This document shows positions 56,079 to 64,000 of a stretch of DNA of 64,000 nucleotides, one piece after another. A program made the translations under genes and the position numbers. Origin of the DNA: Elusimicrobiota bacterium (GTDB taxonomy: Bacteria; Elusimicrobiota; Elusimicrobia; FEN-1173); the NCBI GenBank assembly GCA_016788905.1, contig JAEURZ010000007.1:39051-103050 (forward strand). Reading direction: 5' to 3'. Numbering within the stretch: the first letter of the stretch is position 1; each line of letters begins with the position of its first letter. The notes under the pieces are model-generated. The model was not told the origin of the DNA and ran no database searches. It saw only the letters and a program-made list of their open reading frames with translations.

Positions 56079-57590
56079 TTAGAAATGCACCTCAAAGGTC
56101 GTGTAAATGTCATAGGCGTTCGCCAATGGGGTAAAGAACTGCATGGTGGCTGGGTTGTTGGGATCAACATCCTTGATCGGGATGGCACCGCCCACCCAGT
56201 TGTTCGACCCGGTATGCTTGAAGTCGTAGTACTGCCAACCCAAGCGGAAAAAGGTCTTGGCCTTGGGGGCATAGGCGAACCGGCCCAGCTCTTGAATCAC
56301 GTACGTTTCATACACGTTGCCACGTGTGCCCAGCTTGGACGTCCAAACATCGTCCGCCGCCGGGGTAAACGTGATCCAGTTTTTGGATCCATAGTTGTAT
56401 TCCGCGCCGATCTTCGTGCGGGACTTTTCCAGGTCATAACGAAGCCCGGTGTAGGCCGACCACCCTTGCTTGCCTGATGCACTCTGGGCCCCAGGGGAGA
56501 ACATCAGCCCCCCCGTCGGGGTTGGGTGCGAAAGACTCAGTCCCCCATACCCAAAAAACTGCAACGATCCCCCAATAATGTCCGTTTTCTTCACGAACCC
56601 ACCGGCCGCGTTTTCAATGTCGCCAATGTTGGCGGTTACGGCGGTCGTGTCATGCATGGGGTCATTCCAAGCGCTATCCCAGGTCGGAACAGTATTCATG
56701 AGATTGAACGCCCGTTGATACTGGAAATCCACTCGGGTCTTCCCCGTATCCATAGGAAGGAACACGACGCCCAGCATGTCTGTATTCTTCAACGTGGAAG
56801 CCGTCGCTGGGGTTTGAAAACCCGCCTGGAACGCACGCCCCGCGCAGAGTTTCGTCGCGAAGCCCGGAAGCCCGGCGATTTGGGGAGCGTATCCCAGAGA
56901 AAATCCATCGAACACATAGTCCACGAGCAAGCCGTTGACGCCAGAAACACCCTCGTCATCCTTGTTTTGGCGGAAATTGGTCGGTACCCCGCCCGTGGAA
57001 GGACGTCGACCAGCACTGAACCATACGGGCGCACCGCCGATATTGGCCCAATCCGCATAGGCTTGTTCCACAACGACACTGGAATTACCGGGGATTTTCC
57101 CAACGGTTCCGTCAAAGGGATTTCCCCCGTAACGATCAGAGAAATAGCTCCCGGTAAAGGCAGACCCGTCCGCCATTCCGTAAACCTTCTGCATGACAAG
57201 GCGTGTCTTAAACGAAATGCCTTCGGCCACCTGGGCTTTCAAGTTCAGGCCCACGCGCGATGTAAGGAGAGAACTGTTTCGAATGGACTGCGCCTCCATT
57301 ACCTCGCCCATAAAAAATGGGGCTGATGGGTCCATCTCTTGATATGGCACCGAATGCGCCCCCAGCACGTCATGCCGGACGCGGAAATCACCGCCGATGG
57401 TTAGCCAGGAATAGCGATTGTGGGTGGGGTCTTCGGCCGATTCATGACTGGAAACCTCTCCCTTCAGTTTTTGAACCTGCGAGGCAAGATCTTTTAATTT
57501 CATTTCCAATTCTTCCGTTGTTGCCGACCACGCCGGCACCACCGAAGCCGCCACAAAGACCAAACCTATCCAGAGACGATTTTGTAACAT
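56079..57590 (-). CDS. DUF3373-type outer-membrane beta-barrel (porin)
   Basis: The protein is 503 residues from the ATG at 57590, picked for its AGGAGG ribosome site seven bases upstream; an earlier start is in frame but has no signal. A signal peptide ends near PAWSA. A short coiled coil follows (EELEMKLKDLASQVQKLKGEV, typical of such porins). The rest is amphipathic beta strands (WLTIGGDFRVRHDV; SLLTSRVGLNLKAQV; ISFKTRLVMQKVYGM) ending in the expected aromatic terminal strand IYTTFEVHF. DUF3373 porins accompany multiheme cytochromes in several lineages. Confidence 0.88.
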   Translation of the reverse strand: MLQNRLWIGLVFVAASVVPAWSATTEELEMKLKDLASQVQKLKGEVSSHESAEDPTHNRYSWLTIGGDFRVRHDVLGAHSVPYQEMDPSAPFFMGEVMEAQSIRNSSLLTSRVGLNLKAQVAEGISFKTRLVMQKVYGMADGSAFTGSYFSDRYGGNPFDGTVGKIPGNSSVVVEQAYADWANIGGAPVWFSAGRRPSTGGVPTNFRQNKDDEGVSGVNGLLVDYVFDGFSLGYAPQIAGLPGFATKLCAGRAFQAGFQTPATASTLKNTDMLGVVFLPMDTGKTRVDFQYQRAFNLMNTVPTWDSAWNDPMHDTTAVTANIGDIENAAGGFVKKTDIIGGSLQFFGYGGLSLSHPTPTGGLMFSPGAQSASGKQGWSAYTGLRYDLEKSRTKIGAEYNYGSKNWITFTPAADDVWTSKLGTRGNVYETYVIQELGRFAYAPKAKTFFRLGWQYYDFKHTGSNNWVGGAIPIKDVDPNNPATMQFFTPLANAYDIYTTFEVHF

Positions 57591-57611
57591 CAGGATTCCT
57601 CCTTGAACCAT

Positions 57612-57931
57612 GAGTTATTTTCGCCGCACCGTCGCGGCGAATGAGAAAGGATCGAAACACACAACACTATGTCCCTATATTTCAACATAGGGAGGAAAAA
57701 GGCAAGACCGGTGGGGTGAGATTCCCCCGCGAGTCCGTCTTTTCGGGTTGTTTTACGCTTTCGCCTTTCGATCCCCCATTGCGGCGTTTCGAGCACAATT
57801 TTGTGCCGTTCCCGGGGCTGACCCCGTCCCATCCAGCCCGAGAGAAAACAGGGTGGGCTCATTTGCAACAAGGCTACAGTGGAAGGTCGATGTGTCAAGG
57901 ACACTGGAGCGATTTCGCGCTACCACGCATA
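57612..57931 (-). promoter_or_regulatory. Structured 320-base leader upstream of the porin-cytochrome operon
   Basis: No gene here. On the minus strand TTGACA (57898-57893), 16 bases and TAGCCT (57876-57871) give a candidate promoter with a weak -10. Downstream come CGGGG/CCCCG (57813-57826), the perfect palindrome GCACAATTTTGTGC (57793-57806), TCCCTAT/ATAGGGA and finally an eight-base stem TTCGCCGC/GCGGCGAA just before the porin ribosome site. No riboswitch class that I know fits the conserved positions. Confidence 0.45.
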
Positions 57932-58864
57932 TTATCGAGACAACCACCGCCTTGCCACCCCAAACCGGAGACGTTGCAGCCAGCCCCTATTGCCCCAACG
58001 GAGGCGTCCCTTCACGTAGCGTCCCAGATAGACATCGAATTGATGATACGCTGGGGCAGGAGCCGAGCGGCCTCGCTTCAAAATAAGTTTTAACACTTCC
58101 CCGGCGGCCACGCCGGCACACAACTGAACAGCCAGGGACAGGGACGGGCCACGGTGCTTCTCTAAGTCCACATAACGACGGTCTAAATATTTCAACTGTG
58201 TTGCCCGGGGCGTGAGCCCCAGTGCGAAAAGGATGATTTTATCTAGAGGGGATTTCGCCAGGTCAAAACAAAAGTATTTTCGCCAGGACATTTTCCCCGG
58301 CTCAAAAACCAGCCAGGCCACACTCATCCCCATGGGTCCGGCCGTCACGAGGGGAATCTTTCGGCGCTCAGCGGCGTCGTACAGAATTTCCCTGGCTTCC
58401 AGCGCAAAAAAATCCAGGCCATCCACCACCACATCTACCCCGTCTAGGAAAGATTCCACATTGTCCTTGGCCACCCCCTGTGGGAATTTTTTGATTTCCG
58501 CCGAAGGATTGATGCCTAAAGCTTGCTCCGCAGTCACCTCGACTTTCTCCCGACCAAGACTATCCACCACCGCCCCCGCTTGGCGGTTAAAATTGTGAAC
58601 TTCGAAACGATCAAAATCGGCCAGATGAAACCGGGATATCCCCAACCGAGCCAGGGTCGTCACATGAACTCCCCCCACCCCGCCAAGCCCCGCTACAGCC
58701 ACCACACTTCCTTTCAGCCGAAGCTGTTCTTCCGGTTGAACCAAACCTAAATTACGACTAAAAGCTGCGTCGTAATTAAAAGTTTTCGGGTTTTTCGAAT
58801 CGTCTCCCTGGGGCGTGCACGCCCCTTCCCAACGGGTCGCTCTAGGTTCCGTGGGGGTTGTCAT
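57932..58864 (-). CDS. E1-like adenylyltransferase (ThiF/MoeB/HesA family)
   Basis: The protein is 310 residues from the ATG at 58864, which overlaps the upstream nitroreductase stop by ATGA; a longer frame upstream is only that gene's shadow. A nucleotide fold begins VVAVAGLGGVGGVHVTTLARLG (GxGGxG, about 55-76). ADFDRFEVHNFNRQ follows (Asp and the Arg that contact ATP, about 82-94), then GREKVEVTAEQALGINP and VVVDGLDFFALEAREI. It would activate a C-terminal carboxylate or small acid as an adenylate. I see no CxxC zinc pair and no Cys at the usual MoeB/ThiF position. Mycobacterial Rv1355c (MoeY), as I recall, fuses this domain to a nitroreductase; here the two are separate coupled genes. Confidence 0.88.
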   Translation of the reverse strand: MTTPTEPRATRWEGACTPQGDDSKNPKTFNYDAAFSRNLGLVQPEEQLRLKGSVVAVAGLGGVGGVHVTTLARLGISRFHLADFDRFEVHNFNRQAGAVVDSLGREKVEVTAEQALGINPSAEIKKFPQGVAKDNVESFLDGVDVVVDGLDFFALEAREILYDAAERRKIPLVTAGPMGMSVAWLVFEPGKMSWRKYFCFDLAKSPLDKIILFALGLTPRATQLKYLDRRYVDLEKHRGPSLSLAVQLCAGVAAGEVLKLILKRGRSAPAPAYHQFDVYLGRYVKGRLRWGNRGWLQRLRFGVARRWLSR

Positions 58865-59958
58865 GACCGAATCCTCAGAACCTGATGAAGAGGTCTTCGC
58901 GGCGCCCGGGCGGGAACGGGCCCCTTGGACCGACCCATTCGGAAAAAGATCGCCAATGTTTCCCCCTCTTCCGCCGAAATCAAATGCCGTAGTTCTTTTT
59001 CGTCGCGGGTGAACCGTTCTTTTTGGGCGTCCGTCAAACCGGCCCCCCCGAAATGGCGACAAAGGAGTCCCATTAATGAGTTGCCCATTATGGGTTGAAG
59101 GGACCACCCATCCGCCGCCAGTTGTAACCACAAGCGCTGCCAAAGCCATCCGACCCTTATAAAAGAGAGGGGTTCAATATTTGGGACTGTAAAGACGCCG
59201 AGAGCGGAGGATTGATTGTAAACTTTTCCAGCCCGAACAGCCGCCAGACCAGTAAACCCGAAGATGGAACATAATTTTGAAAATCTCCAGGAAGAAAGCA
59301 ATCGCAAATTAACGGCATCCAGGGGTCCCACCCCCATGGCTTGAATCGGCATTCCATCCCCCGTCTGATGAGCTTCTTTTTCCGTCCAACGAAGCCATCG
59401 AAACAAAAAGTGGTGAAGCCCTTTAATTGCAAACATTTCGGGTTCAAATCCCCCCATAATTCGAACCAGTTTTTGAATGAATGTGGGGTTATCCACCAAG
59501 CGGAAACGGATTCCCCAAGGGTTCTCCATGAAGGCCACCAATTCCTTTCCATAAGAGACGGGAAGCGTTTCCGGGCGGTAAGGGCGCCGATCCACTGTTC
59601 GAGAGAAAACCGCCTCCGCCAGGGGAGAATTTGTTTTTGGCCCGAACGTAAAAGTGACTCGGGCCACAACATCGCCCTCGCTTCCCATGTCCCATCGAGC
59701 CACCCACCCCTCCCGTTCGGCCCCAATTTCAATCGTGGCGAGACACATTCCTAAAGAAATCCGGCTCGCCATGTTCCCGACATTCATAAAGGCCTCACCC
59801 CGACCGCGGTCCTCCAGCACAGACAAAACCCTTCCGTCCCAATCGAATGTAAATTCCTGGGCGTTATCCCCTGTTGGAGCCCAACGGGCGCCGTTCACAA
59901 TGGCTTCAATATCACGAATGGAAGGAACAGCCCCTTCAGTAGCCTTCGGAATAGTCAT
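58861..59958 (-). CDS. Nitroreductase-fold flavoprotein (Rv1355c-like)
   Basis: The protein is 365 residues from the ATG at 59958; an AAGGGGA ribosome-site-like stretch supports this start and longer frames lack it. The FMN fold starts VNGARWAPTGDNAQEFTFDWDGRVLSVLED (about 18-48), where the RWAPxGDN motif binds flavin phosphate. MASRISLGMCLATIEIGAEREGW (about 60-82), SRTVDRRPYRPETLP (about 115) and a C-terminal WLWQRLWLQLAADGWSLQPIMGNSLM (about 280-305) follow. It is expected to bind FMN and oxidise or reduce a substrate in the cytoplasm. It is paralogous to the C-terminal half of the next protein. Confidence 0.85.
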   Translation of the reverse strand: MTIPKATEGAVPSIRDIEAIVNGARWAPTGDNAQEFTFDWDGRVLSVLEDRGRGEAFMNVGNMASRISLGMCLATIEIGAEREGWVARWDMGSEGDVVARVTFTFGPKTNSPLAEAVFSRTVDRRPYRPETLPVSYGKELVAFMENPWGIRFRLVDNPTFIQKLVRIMGGFEPEMFAIKGLHHFLFRWLRWTEKEAHQTGDGMPIQAMGVGPLDAVNLRLLSSWRFSKLCSIFGFTGLAAVRAGKVYNQSSALGVFTVPNIEPLSFIRVGWLWQRLWLQLAADGWSLQPIMGNSLMGLLCRHFGGAGLTDAQKERFTRDEKELRHLISAEEGETLAIFFRMGRSKGPVPARAPRRPLHQVLRIRS

Positions 59959-60077
59959 AGGTCCCCTTTTTTTACCTTCACTCCTTTTCTCAAAGGAGGA
60001 GGTCCGTGATCTAACTACTGTATATCCCATTGGACGATATTTCCAGAGAAATCTTGAAAGAAGCTTAAAAGGGTCCT

Positions 60078-62027
60078 CTAACCGTGGGTGGCGAGGATAC
60101 TGGCCAGGGAGCGGCGGGGGGCGCGAGCGGTGACGGGACTGGTGGGGCGGCCCATTCTGAAAACGCAAGCAATGGTTTCCCCTTCCTCCGCCACGATCAA
60201 ATCACGCATCTCCATTTCTTCTCTGGTGAAACGCGCTTTTTGGGATGGGGAAAGACCTTCCCCCCCATGGGCCCGGCAGAGGAGGCCCATGAGAGCGTTA
60301 CCGATCACCGGCTGGAGAGACCATCCGTCCACAGCCATCTTGAGCCACATCCGTTGCCAAAGCCAGCCCAAGCGAACAAAAGTGAGGGGATCTTGGTTCG
60401 GCACCGTAAACACGCCAAACCCTCCTGACTGACGATAAACTTTTCGAGCCCGGAGAGCGGCCATTCGTGTGAACCCGGCGAAACTAAACAATCGGGCAAG
60501 CCACCACCAACCCAACAGGCGAAGGCCCAAGACCTCCAAGGCATTTAGACCAAATGTGGAAACGGGCAATCCATCCATGGTCCGGCTGGCTTCCTCATCG
60601 GTTCGACGCAGCCATCGGTAGAATAACGTGTGGTTCTCCCGATGTTCAAAGAGAAACGATTCAAACCCACCGTTAATGTGGGCCATGGCGTTTAGCCGGT
60701 GTTTGTCGTTCAAAAGGCGAAAGCGAATGCCCCAGGGGTTTTGCACCTCATCCACGAGATCGCGAACATAGCGCCGAGGGATCGGGTCAAGGCGATAGGG
60801 GCGCCGGTCGACAGCGCGAGCGGTCACCGCATCCACCAAAGAGGAGGTTTTGATCGGGCCGGGCTTAAACGTCACCCGAGCCGCCATCCCTTCCTCCTCT
60901 CCCAGCTGCCAACAGGCAGACCAACCTTCGCGCTCCGCGCCCAACTCCATGTTGCGAAAACACATGCCAAGAGCCATGAGGCTGGCCGCATTATCCACGT
61001 TCAGGAAAGCCCGGCTCCGGGCACGCTCCTCCAGGACCAAAAGAACCTTCCCGTTCCAGTCAAACGTGAAGGGTTGCACGTTGTCCCCCGACGGAGCCCA
61101 TCGAGCGAATTCAACAATCGCCTGGATTTGGCTGGGTGAGGGAAAGATGCCCCCCGCCCCTTCGGTCAGCAACATCGGAAGATCAAGGTTAACTTTCTTG
61201 ACCGGAAGAGAAGGGGCCTGTACGAATCGAAACGAAACCAGGGGGAAGCGGTGTTCTGGGTCCGTCCACCAGCGAGCCAATGCCATGGCCCCAGGGTGTA
61301 ACGTGGGTGGGGCCGCACCGGGCCCCGCGTTCCGAGGATGACGAACGAACCGGTCGATGCCTGTGATGGAAACCAAATTAAACCCATGCCCTTCAGTCGT
61401 CAGACGAAGACGCTCCATAGCCCGACCTGCCCGCAGGAAGTCTTGAGGTGTGTTCCCCTCTGAAAAAAGGATGCCCATGGCCGTTTCGGGAAGGGACCGT
61501 TCCCGAAGTGGTAATAAAAACGGCTGGAACCGCTCTGTCATTTTCTTCAGATTCTCCCTGTCATGAGGGTCTTCCACAAGGGCTAAACCCAGTCCGGGAT
61601 CCTCCACCGCCAATTGAATGGCTTTCCGGAAAGAGGGAGAAAGAGGGCCTTTGTCTTTGTCTTGGGAACGCGAACGACCGACAAAAGCATTGACCCCTGA
61701 GACCGTGGACCTGGGGTTGACCTGGGCCCCCGGTTCTCGTTCCATGAGCGTCACATGAAGTTCCAAACCCGTTCCCGCGGCTCGGGTTTCCATCGCTTCC
61801 AAAAGCACCCCAAGAGAAAACCAATATTTCGCCGGTTGGGGCAAAGAAGGCGGTGGATCAAGACGAATTCCCAAAGAGTTTCCATCCCAGGAATAAGACC
61901 AGGGACAACGAAAAACCGGCAAAAGATTTTTTTCTGTTTCCTCCACCAATCGAATAAAGAGTCCCGCCACCCCACCGTGAGTGACCGTTGGGGTGTTTAA
62001 CAAATTCCGGGAACTTAAGTCATCCAT
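60078..62027 (-). CDS. Two-module protein: degenerate + canonical nitroreductase domains
   Basis: A 649-residue protein. Residues about 310-649 form a full nitroreductase (FARWAPSGDNVQPFTFDWNGKV; ASLMALGMCFRNMELGAEREGW; ARAVDRRPYRLDP; WLWQRMWLKMAVDGWSLQPVIGNALM). Residues about 20-260 repeat the same strand-helix order in degenerate form: FRCPWSYSWDGNSLGIRLD, YWFSLGVLLEAMETRAAGTGLELHV, and a tail FLRAGRAMERLRLTTEGHGFNLV, without the RWAPSGDN motif. Thus it looks like a fused pseudo-dimer with one FMN site per chain, or a scaffold plus enzyme. The gap downstream (119 bases) has a CTCCTTT/AAAGGAG hairpin. Substrate unknown. Confidence 0.8.
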   Translation of the reverse strand: MDDLSSRNLLNTPTVTHGGVAGLFIRLVEETEKNLLPVFRCPWSYSWDGNSLGIRLDPPPSLPQPAKYWFSLGVLLEAMETRAAGTGLELHVTLMEREPGAQVNPRSTVSGVNAFVGRSRSQDKDKGPLSPSFRKAIQLAVEDPGLGLALVEDPHDRENLKKMTERFQPFLLPLRERSLPETAMGILFSEGNTPQDFLRAGRAMERLRLTTEGHGFNLVSITGIDRFVRHPRNAGPGAAPPTLHPGAMALARWWTDPEHRFPLVSFRFVQAPSLPVKKVNLDLPMLLTEGAGGIFPSPSQIQAIVEFARWAPSGDNVQPFTFDWNGKVLLVLEERARSRAFLNVDNAASLMALGMCFRNMELGAEREGWSACWQLGEEEGMAARVTFKPGPIKTSSLVDAVTARAVDRRPYRLDPIPRRYVRDLVDEVQNPWGIRFRLLNDKHRLNAMAHINGGFESFLFEHRENHTLFYRWLRRTDEEASRTMDGLPVSTFGLNALEVLGLRLLGWWWLARLFSFAGFTRMAALRARKVYRQSGGFGVFTVPNQDPLTFVRLGWLWQRMWLKMAVDGWSLQPVIGNALMGLLCRAHGGEGLSPSQKARFTREEMEMRDLIVAEEGETIACVFRMGRPTSPVTARAPRRSLASILATHG

Positions 62028-62054
62028 GGAACGATCCCGCAGGCGTGGGGTGTT

Positions 62055-63890
62055 TCAACGAAAAAGGTCCCGACCAAAACCGCCCAAACGATAGAAGAGG
62101 CGCATTTCATTGAGATCCGCTTTATAGCGAGACGGAAGAGCTTTCGCCAAAAGGCGGAGGCCTTCCGACACTTCCGAAGGGACCGGTTTGTCTGGTGTCT
62201 TCACCGCCACCAGGAAGGGAACACGGAAGGTGGATTGAACACGCACCCCCGTGGGCAAACATTCACGGGTTAGAGCTTGGTAGTCTTCAAGCAAAAAAGC
62301 CGCCCGGAGGGACCGTTCATAGTCCCGGGAAAATAGGTTGGGTTGCCGATCGGCGTTCTTGTAGGCAAAAAAAAGCACGGTCCAGAGGGATTTTAACCGT
62401 CCGAAATCGGTTAAATAGACGGATCCCCCTGGCGCGAGGATTCGATTCACTTCCTGGAACGTTTTTTGCAAGTGCCCCCGCGTGGGAAGATGGTGAAGGG
62501 CCAACGTGCTCATGACCCCGTCCACGCTGTGATCCGAAAAAGCATCCAGGTTGGTCATGTCTTGCTTAATGAATGTTACGTTGGAAAGACCGAGTTGCGC
62601 CACATGGGCCCGGGCCTCCCGCGCCATCTCATCGGAAAGTTCGACCCCGATAAACTTCGTTTGGGGGTTAAAGGCCGCCACTTGCGCCAACTGGGTGGCG
62701 GGGCCACACCCCAAATCGACCACTGTTCCGCACCCATAAATCGCCTGGGTGATGCGGGCCGTTTGATAGATATAGTTGGCGGACATAATGCCGTCCACAC
62801 GCCCGGCGTTGCGGTAGGCCGCGACCTCCGCTTCCCCATCCATAATCAAGTCGGGCTCCGGTTCCCGAGGGAAATGGTTTTTGGCGCGGATCTCACGGAG
62901 GAATGACGTCATCAATTGCAACCGGGGAAATTTGACCGGCTGAAAAATCTCGCCCATCCCCATCGCGATATCCTGGTCCGGTGTGTTTTTCCCAACGGGA
63001 AGGGGTGCACGTGGAACGGACGGAGCAGGTGACGATACTTCCACGGGAAAAGTGGCCCCCCCCTTTCCCAATCGAAACACCACGGCTGTAAACTTCTGGT
63101 CAACATCCGGGACCCAGTGGGCGAGTTCCGCGGCTCCTTTTTCGATGGACCTCGATTCCACCGGGTGGGAGGCCCCGTTCTTTTCGGCCCACCGCCTTCG
63201 GGCCAATTGAACGATTTCAGGGAACACTTCAACCTTAAACCCACGAAGTTCCGCCGTCATGTGAAACCGCGCGAAGGCCCGACCCGCCCGGAGAAGGGAA
63301 GCGGGGGATCCCGTGTCGGTAAGGAAAAAACCCACGGCCAAGGTGCTTTCCCACCTGTCGCCCAAAGCAGGGGATCCCAAAAGAGAAAGGATTTGGCCCA
63401 TTTGTTCCATTTCCCGACGGTCTTCCATCAAAAAGAAATCCACCCCAGGTTCCTCAACCACCAAGCGCATGGCGCGTCGAGTGGCCGGAGTAAAAAGACC
63501 ACTGCGTTGCGATCGCACCCACCCCGTCGCCCCCAGAGCGGAGGAGAGGAGGTGAACCCGAGGAACGGACGGAAGGGGTTTCACCCGCCCACCAGGGATT
63601 GAATCATTGACAACAACCTCCAGCTGGAATCCAGCCCCCGCGGACAGAGTTTCCATCTCTTCCAAAACGGTCCCCAAGGAAAACCACTGGTCTTCAGGCA
63701 AAGAGGAAGAAGGCGAAGGATCCAATTTCACATGAAGCGCTTGTCCATCCCACTCTAAAAGCCACGGGCAGCGGACCTCGCCCAGGGGGTTACGCCGCAC
63801 CCGTTCCACCAAATCCAAAAAAGGCGTTGGTTCAGCGTGGATTCGGAGATCACCGCCACCCGACTTATATTGTGGAGTTCCTGGATTCAT
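62055..63890 (-). CDS. Fusion of the degenerate nitroreductase module with a SAM methyltransferase
   Basis: A 611-residue protein. The N-terminal 270 residues match the N-terminal module of the next gene (VRCPWLLEWDGQALHVKLDPSPS; QWFSLGTVLEEMETLSAGAGFQLEV; SLLRAGRAFARFHMTAELRGFKVEV). Residues about 330-600 are a class I methyltransferase: motif I VVDLGCGPATQL (about 388), GVELSDEMAREA, DMTNLDAFSDHSVDGVMSTLALHHL and APGGSVYLTDFGRLK. It would methylate a substrate using S-adenosylmethionine. It starts the operon segment visible here and is 27 bases from the following gene. Confidence 0.82.
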   Translation of the reverse strand: MNPGTPQYKSGGGDLRIHAEPTPFLDLVERVRRNPLGEVRCPWLLEWDGQALHVKLDPSPSSSLPEDQWFSLGTVLEEMETLSAGAGFQLEVVVNDSIPGGRVKPLPSVPRVHLLSSALGATGWVRSQRSGLFTPATRRAMRLVVEEPGVDFFLMEDRREMEQMGQILSLLGSPALGDRWESTLAVGFFLTDTGSPASLLRAGRAFARFHMTAELRGFKVEVFPEIVQLARRRWAEKNGASHPVESRSIEKGAAELAHWVPDVDQKFTAVVFRLGKGGATFPVEVSSPAPSVPRAPLPVGKNTPDQDIAMGMGEIFQPVKFPRLQLMTSFLREIRAKNHFPREPEPDLIMDGEAEVAAYRNAGRVDGIMSANYIYQTARITQAIYGCGTVVDLGCGPATQLAQVAAFNPQTKFIGVELSDEMAREARAHVAQLGLSNVTFIKQDMTNLDAFSDHSVDGVMSTLALHHLPTRGHLQKTFQEVNRILAPGGSVYLTDFGRLKSLWTVLFFAYKNADRQPNLFSRDYERSLRAAFLLEDYQALTRECLPTGVRVQSTFRVPFLVAVKTPDKPVPSEVSEGLRLLAKALPSRYKADLNEMRLFYRLGGFGRDLFR

Positions 63891-63931
63891 GGCCCCTTTC
63901 TCCTCTAAATAATTCGATCGGTCGTAACCGT

Positions 63932-64000
63932 TCAGGGGGTTTCACCCCCCGGAGCTATTTCACTGGCAACAAGGACGGCAACGGTTGTGTGTTGAGCGAA
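63932..64000 (-). CDS. Possible C-terminus of an upstream gene (partial)
   Basis: One minus-strand frame is open from the right edge to a TGA at 63932-63934, reading FAQHTTVAVLVASEIAPGGETP. The other two frames stop earlier. It sits 41 bases before the methyltransferase-fusion gene with a GAGG site in between, so it may be the previous cistron of the same operon. Only 22 residues are visible and the family is unknown. Confidence 0.3.
   Translation of the reverse strand, partial: FAQHTTVAVLVASEIAPGGETP

Noticed and set aside
58865..59149. N-terminal extension of the E1-like gene
   Set aside because: The extra 95 residues are the out-of-frame shadow of the nitroreductase C-terminus; the ATG at 58864 gives an ATGA overlap and the normal family start.
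60000..60077. Hairpin CTCCTTT/AAAGGAG as terminator between the two nitroreductase genes
   Set aside because: No T run follows in the direction of transcription, and the downstream gene has no strong promoter of its own, so I treat the genes as one unit.

Overview
The window is one 64 kb piece of a mid-GC (roughly 55% by eye) bacterial chromosome with an outer membrane. Evidence for the outer membrane is a DUF3373-type beta-barrel, a lipoprotein and periplasmic multiheme cytochromes. Essentially every gene lies on the minus strand; only the glucoamylase/malectin protein at 41.2-43.5 kb is on plus. The combination of a giant secreted/membrane protein of the type common in Elusimicrobiota and Omnitrophota, an octaheme cytochrome module, and a housekeeping set with little synteny to model organisms suggests an uncultured Elusimicrobiota-like lineage. 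This is inference and no marker gene fixes it. Genes are tightly packed, and many neighbours overlap by ATGA/GTGA/TAATG, so most of the window reads as a few long operons transcribed right to left.

Layout, left to right. 0-3 kb: acpS (cut by the edge), a ComEC-like channel and a HAMP membrane protein. 3-9.5 kb: an RND/MMPL exporter, homoserine dehydrogenase with an aminotransferase, HU, a small Ig-like protein and a divergent ClpS. 9.5-19.6 kb: an ATP-cone nucleoside kinase, small membrane and lipoproteins, a DegT-type aminotransferase, a membrane cluster (GIDE-EF-hand, LemA, Yip1, SppA), a glycosidase-like TIM-barrel protein and a YhcG nuclease. 19.7-26 kb: one 2082-residue protein with a Tiki/TraB-like front end. 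26-26.35 kb: tRNA-Arg(CCG) flanked by partial copies of itself. 26.35-37.6 kb: alaS, a VapBC-type toxin-antitoxin pair, then ribD-ribE-ribBA-ribH-nusB-ligA-recX-purH. 37.7-43.5 kb: a hybrid histidine kinase divergent from a secreted glucoamylase-like protein.

43.5-53.2 kb is a long operon that begins with succinyl-CoA synthetase (sucC and sucD separated by an unknown 112-residue protein). It continues with a glycogen debranching-type enzyme, an NlpC/P60 peptidase, a dipeptide epimerase, a DUF819 membrane protein and an N-acetylmuramoyl-L-alanine amidase. The last four look like a cell-wall peptide processing set. 53.3-57.6 kb is a respiratory module: outer-membrane porin, small periplasmic protein, octaheme cytochrome of the tetrathionate-reductase (OTR) family and a cytochrome b membrane subunit, with strong RNA hairpins between cistrons and a structured leader.

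The most novel region is 57.9-63.9 kb. It holds an E1-like (ThiF/MoeB) adenylyltransferase translationally coupled to a nitroreductase-fold flavoprotein, a second nitroreductase carrying an N-terminal degenerate nitroreductase-like module, and a SAM methyltransferase carrying the same degenerate module. This looks like a dedicated modification or biosynthetic pathway of unknown product. It may continue past the right edge, where the end of a possible further gene is visible.
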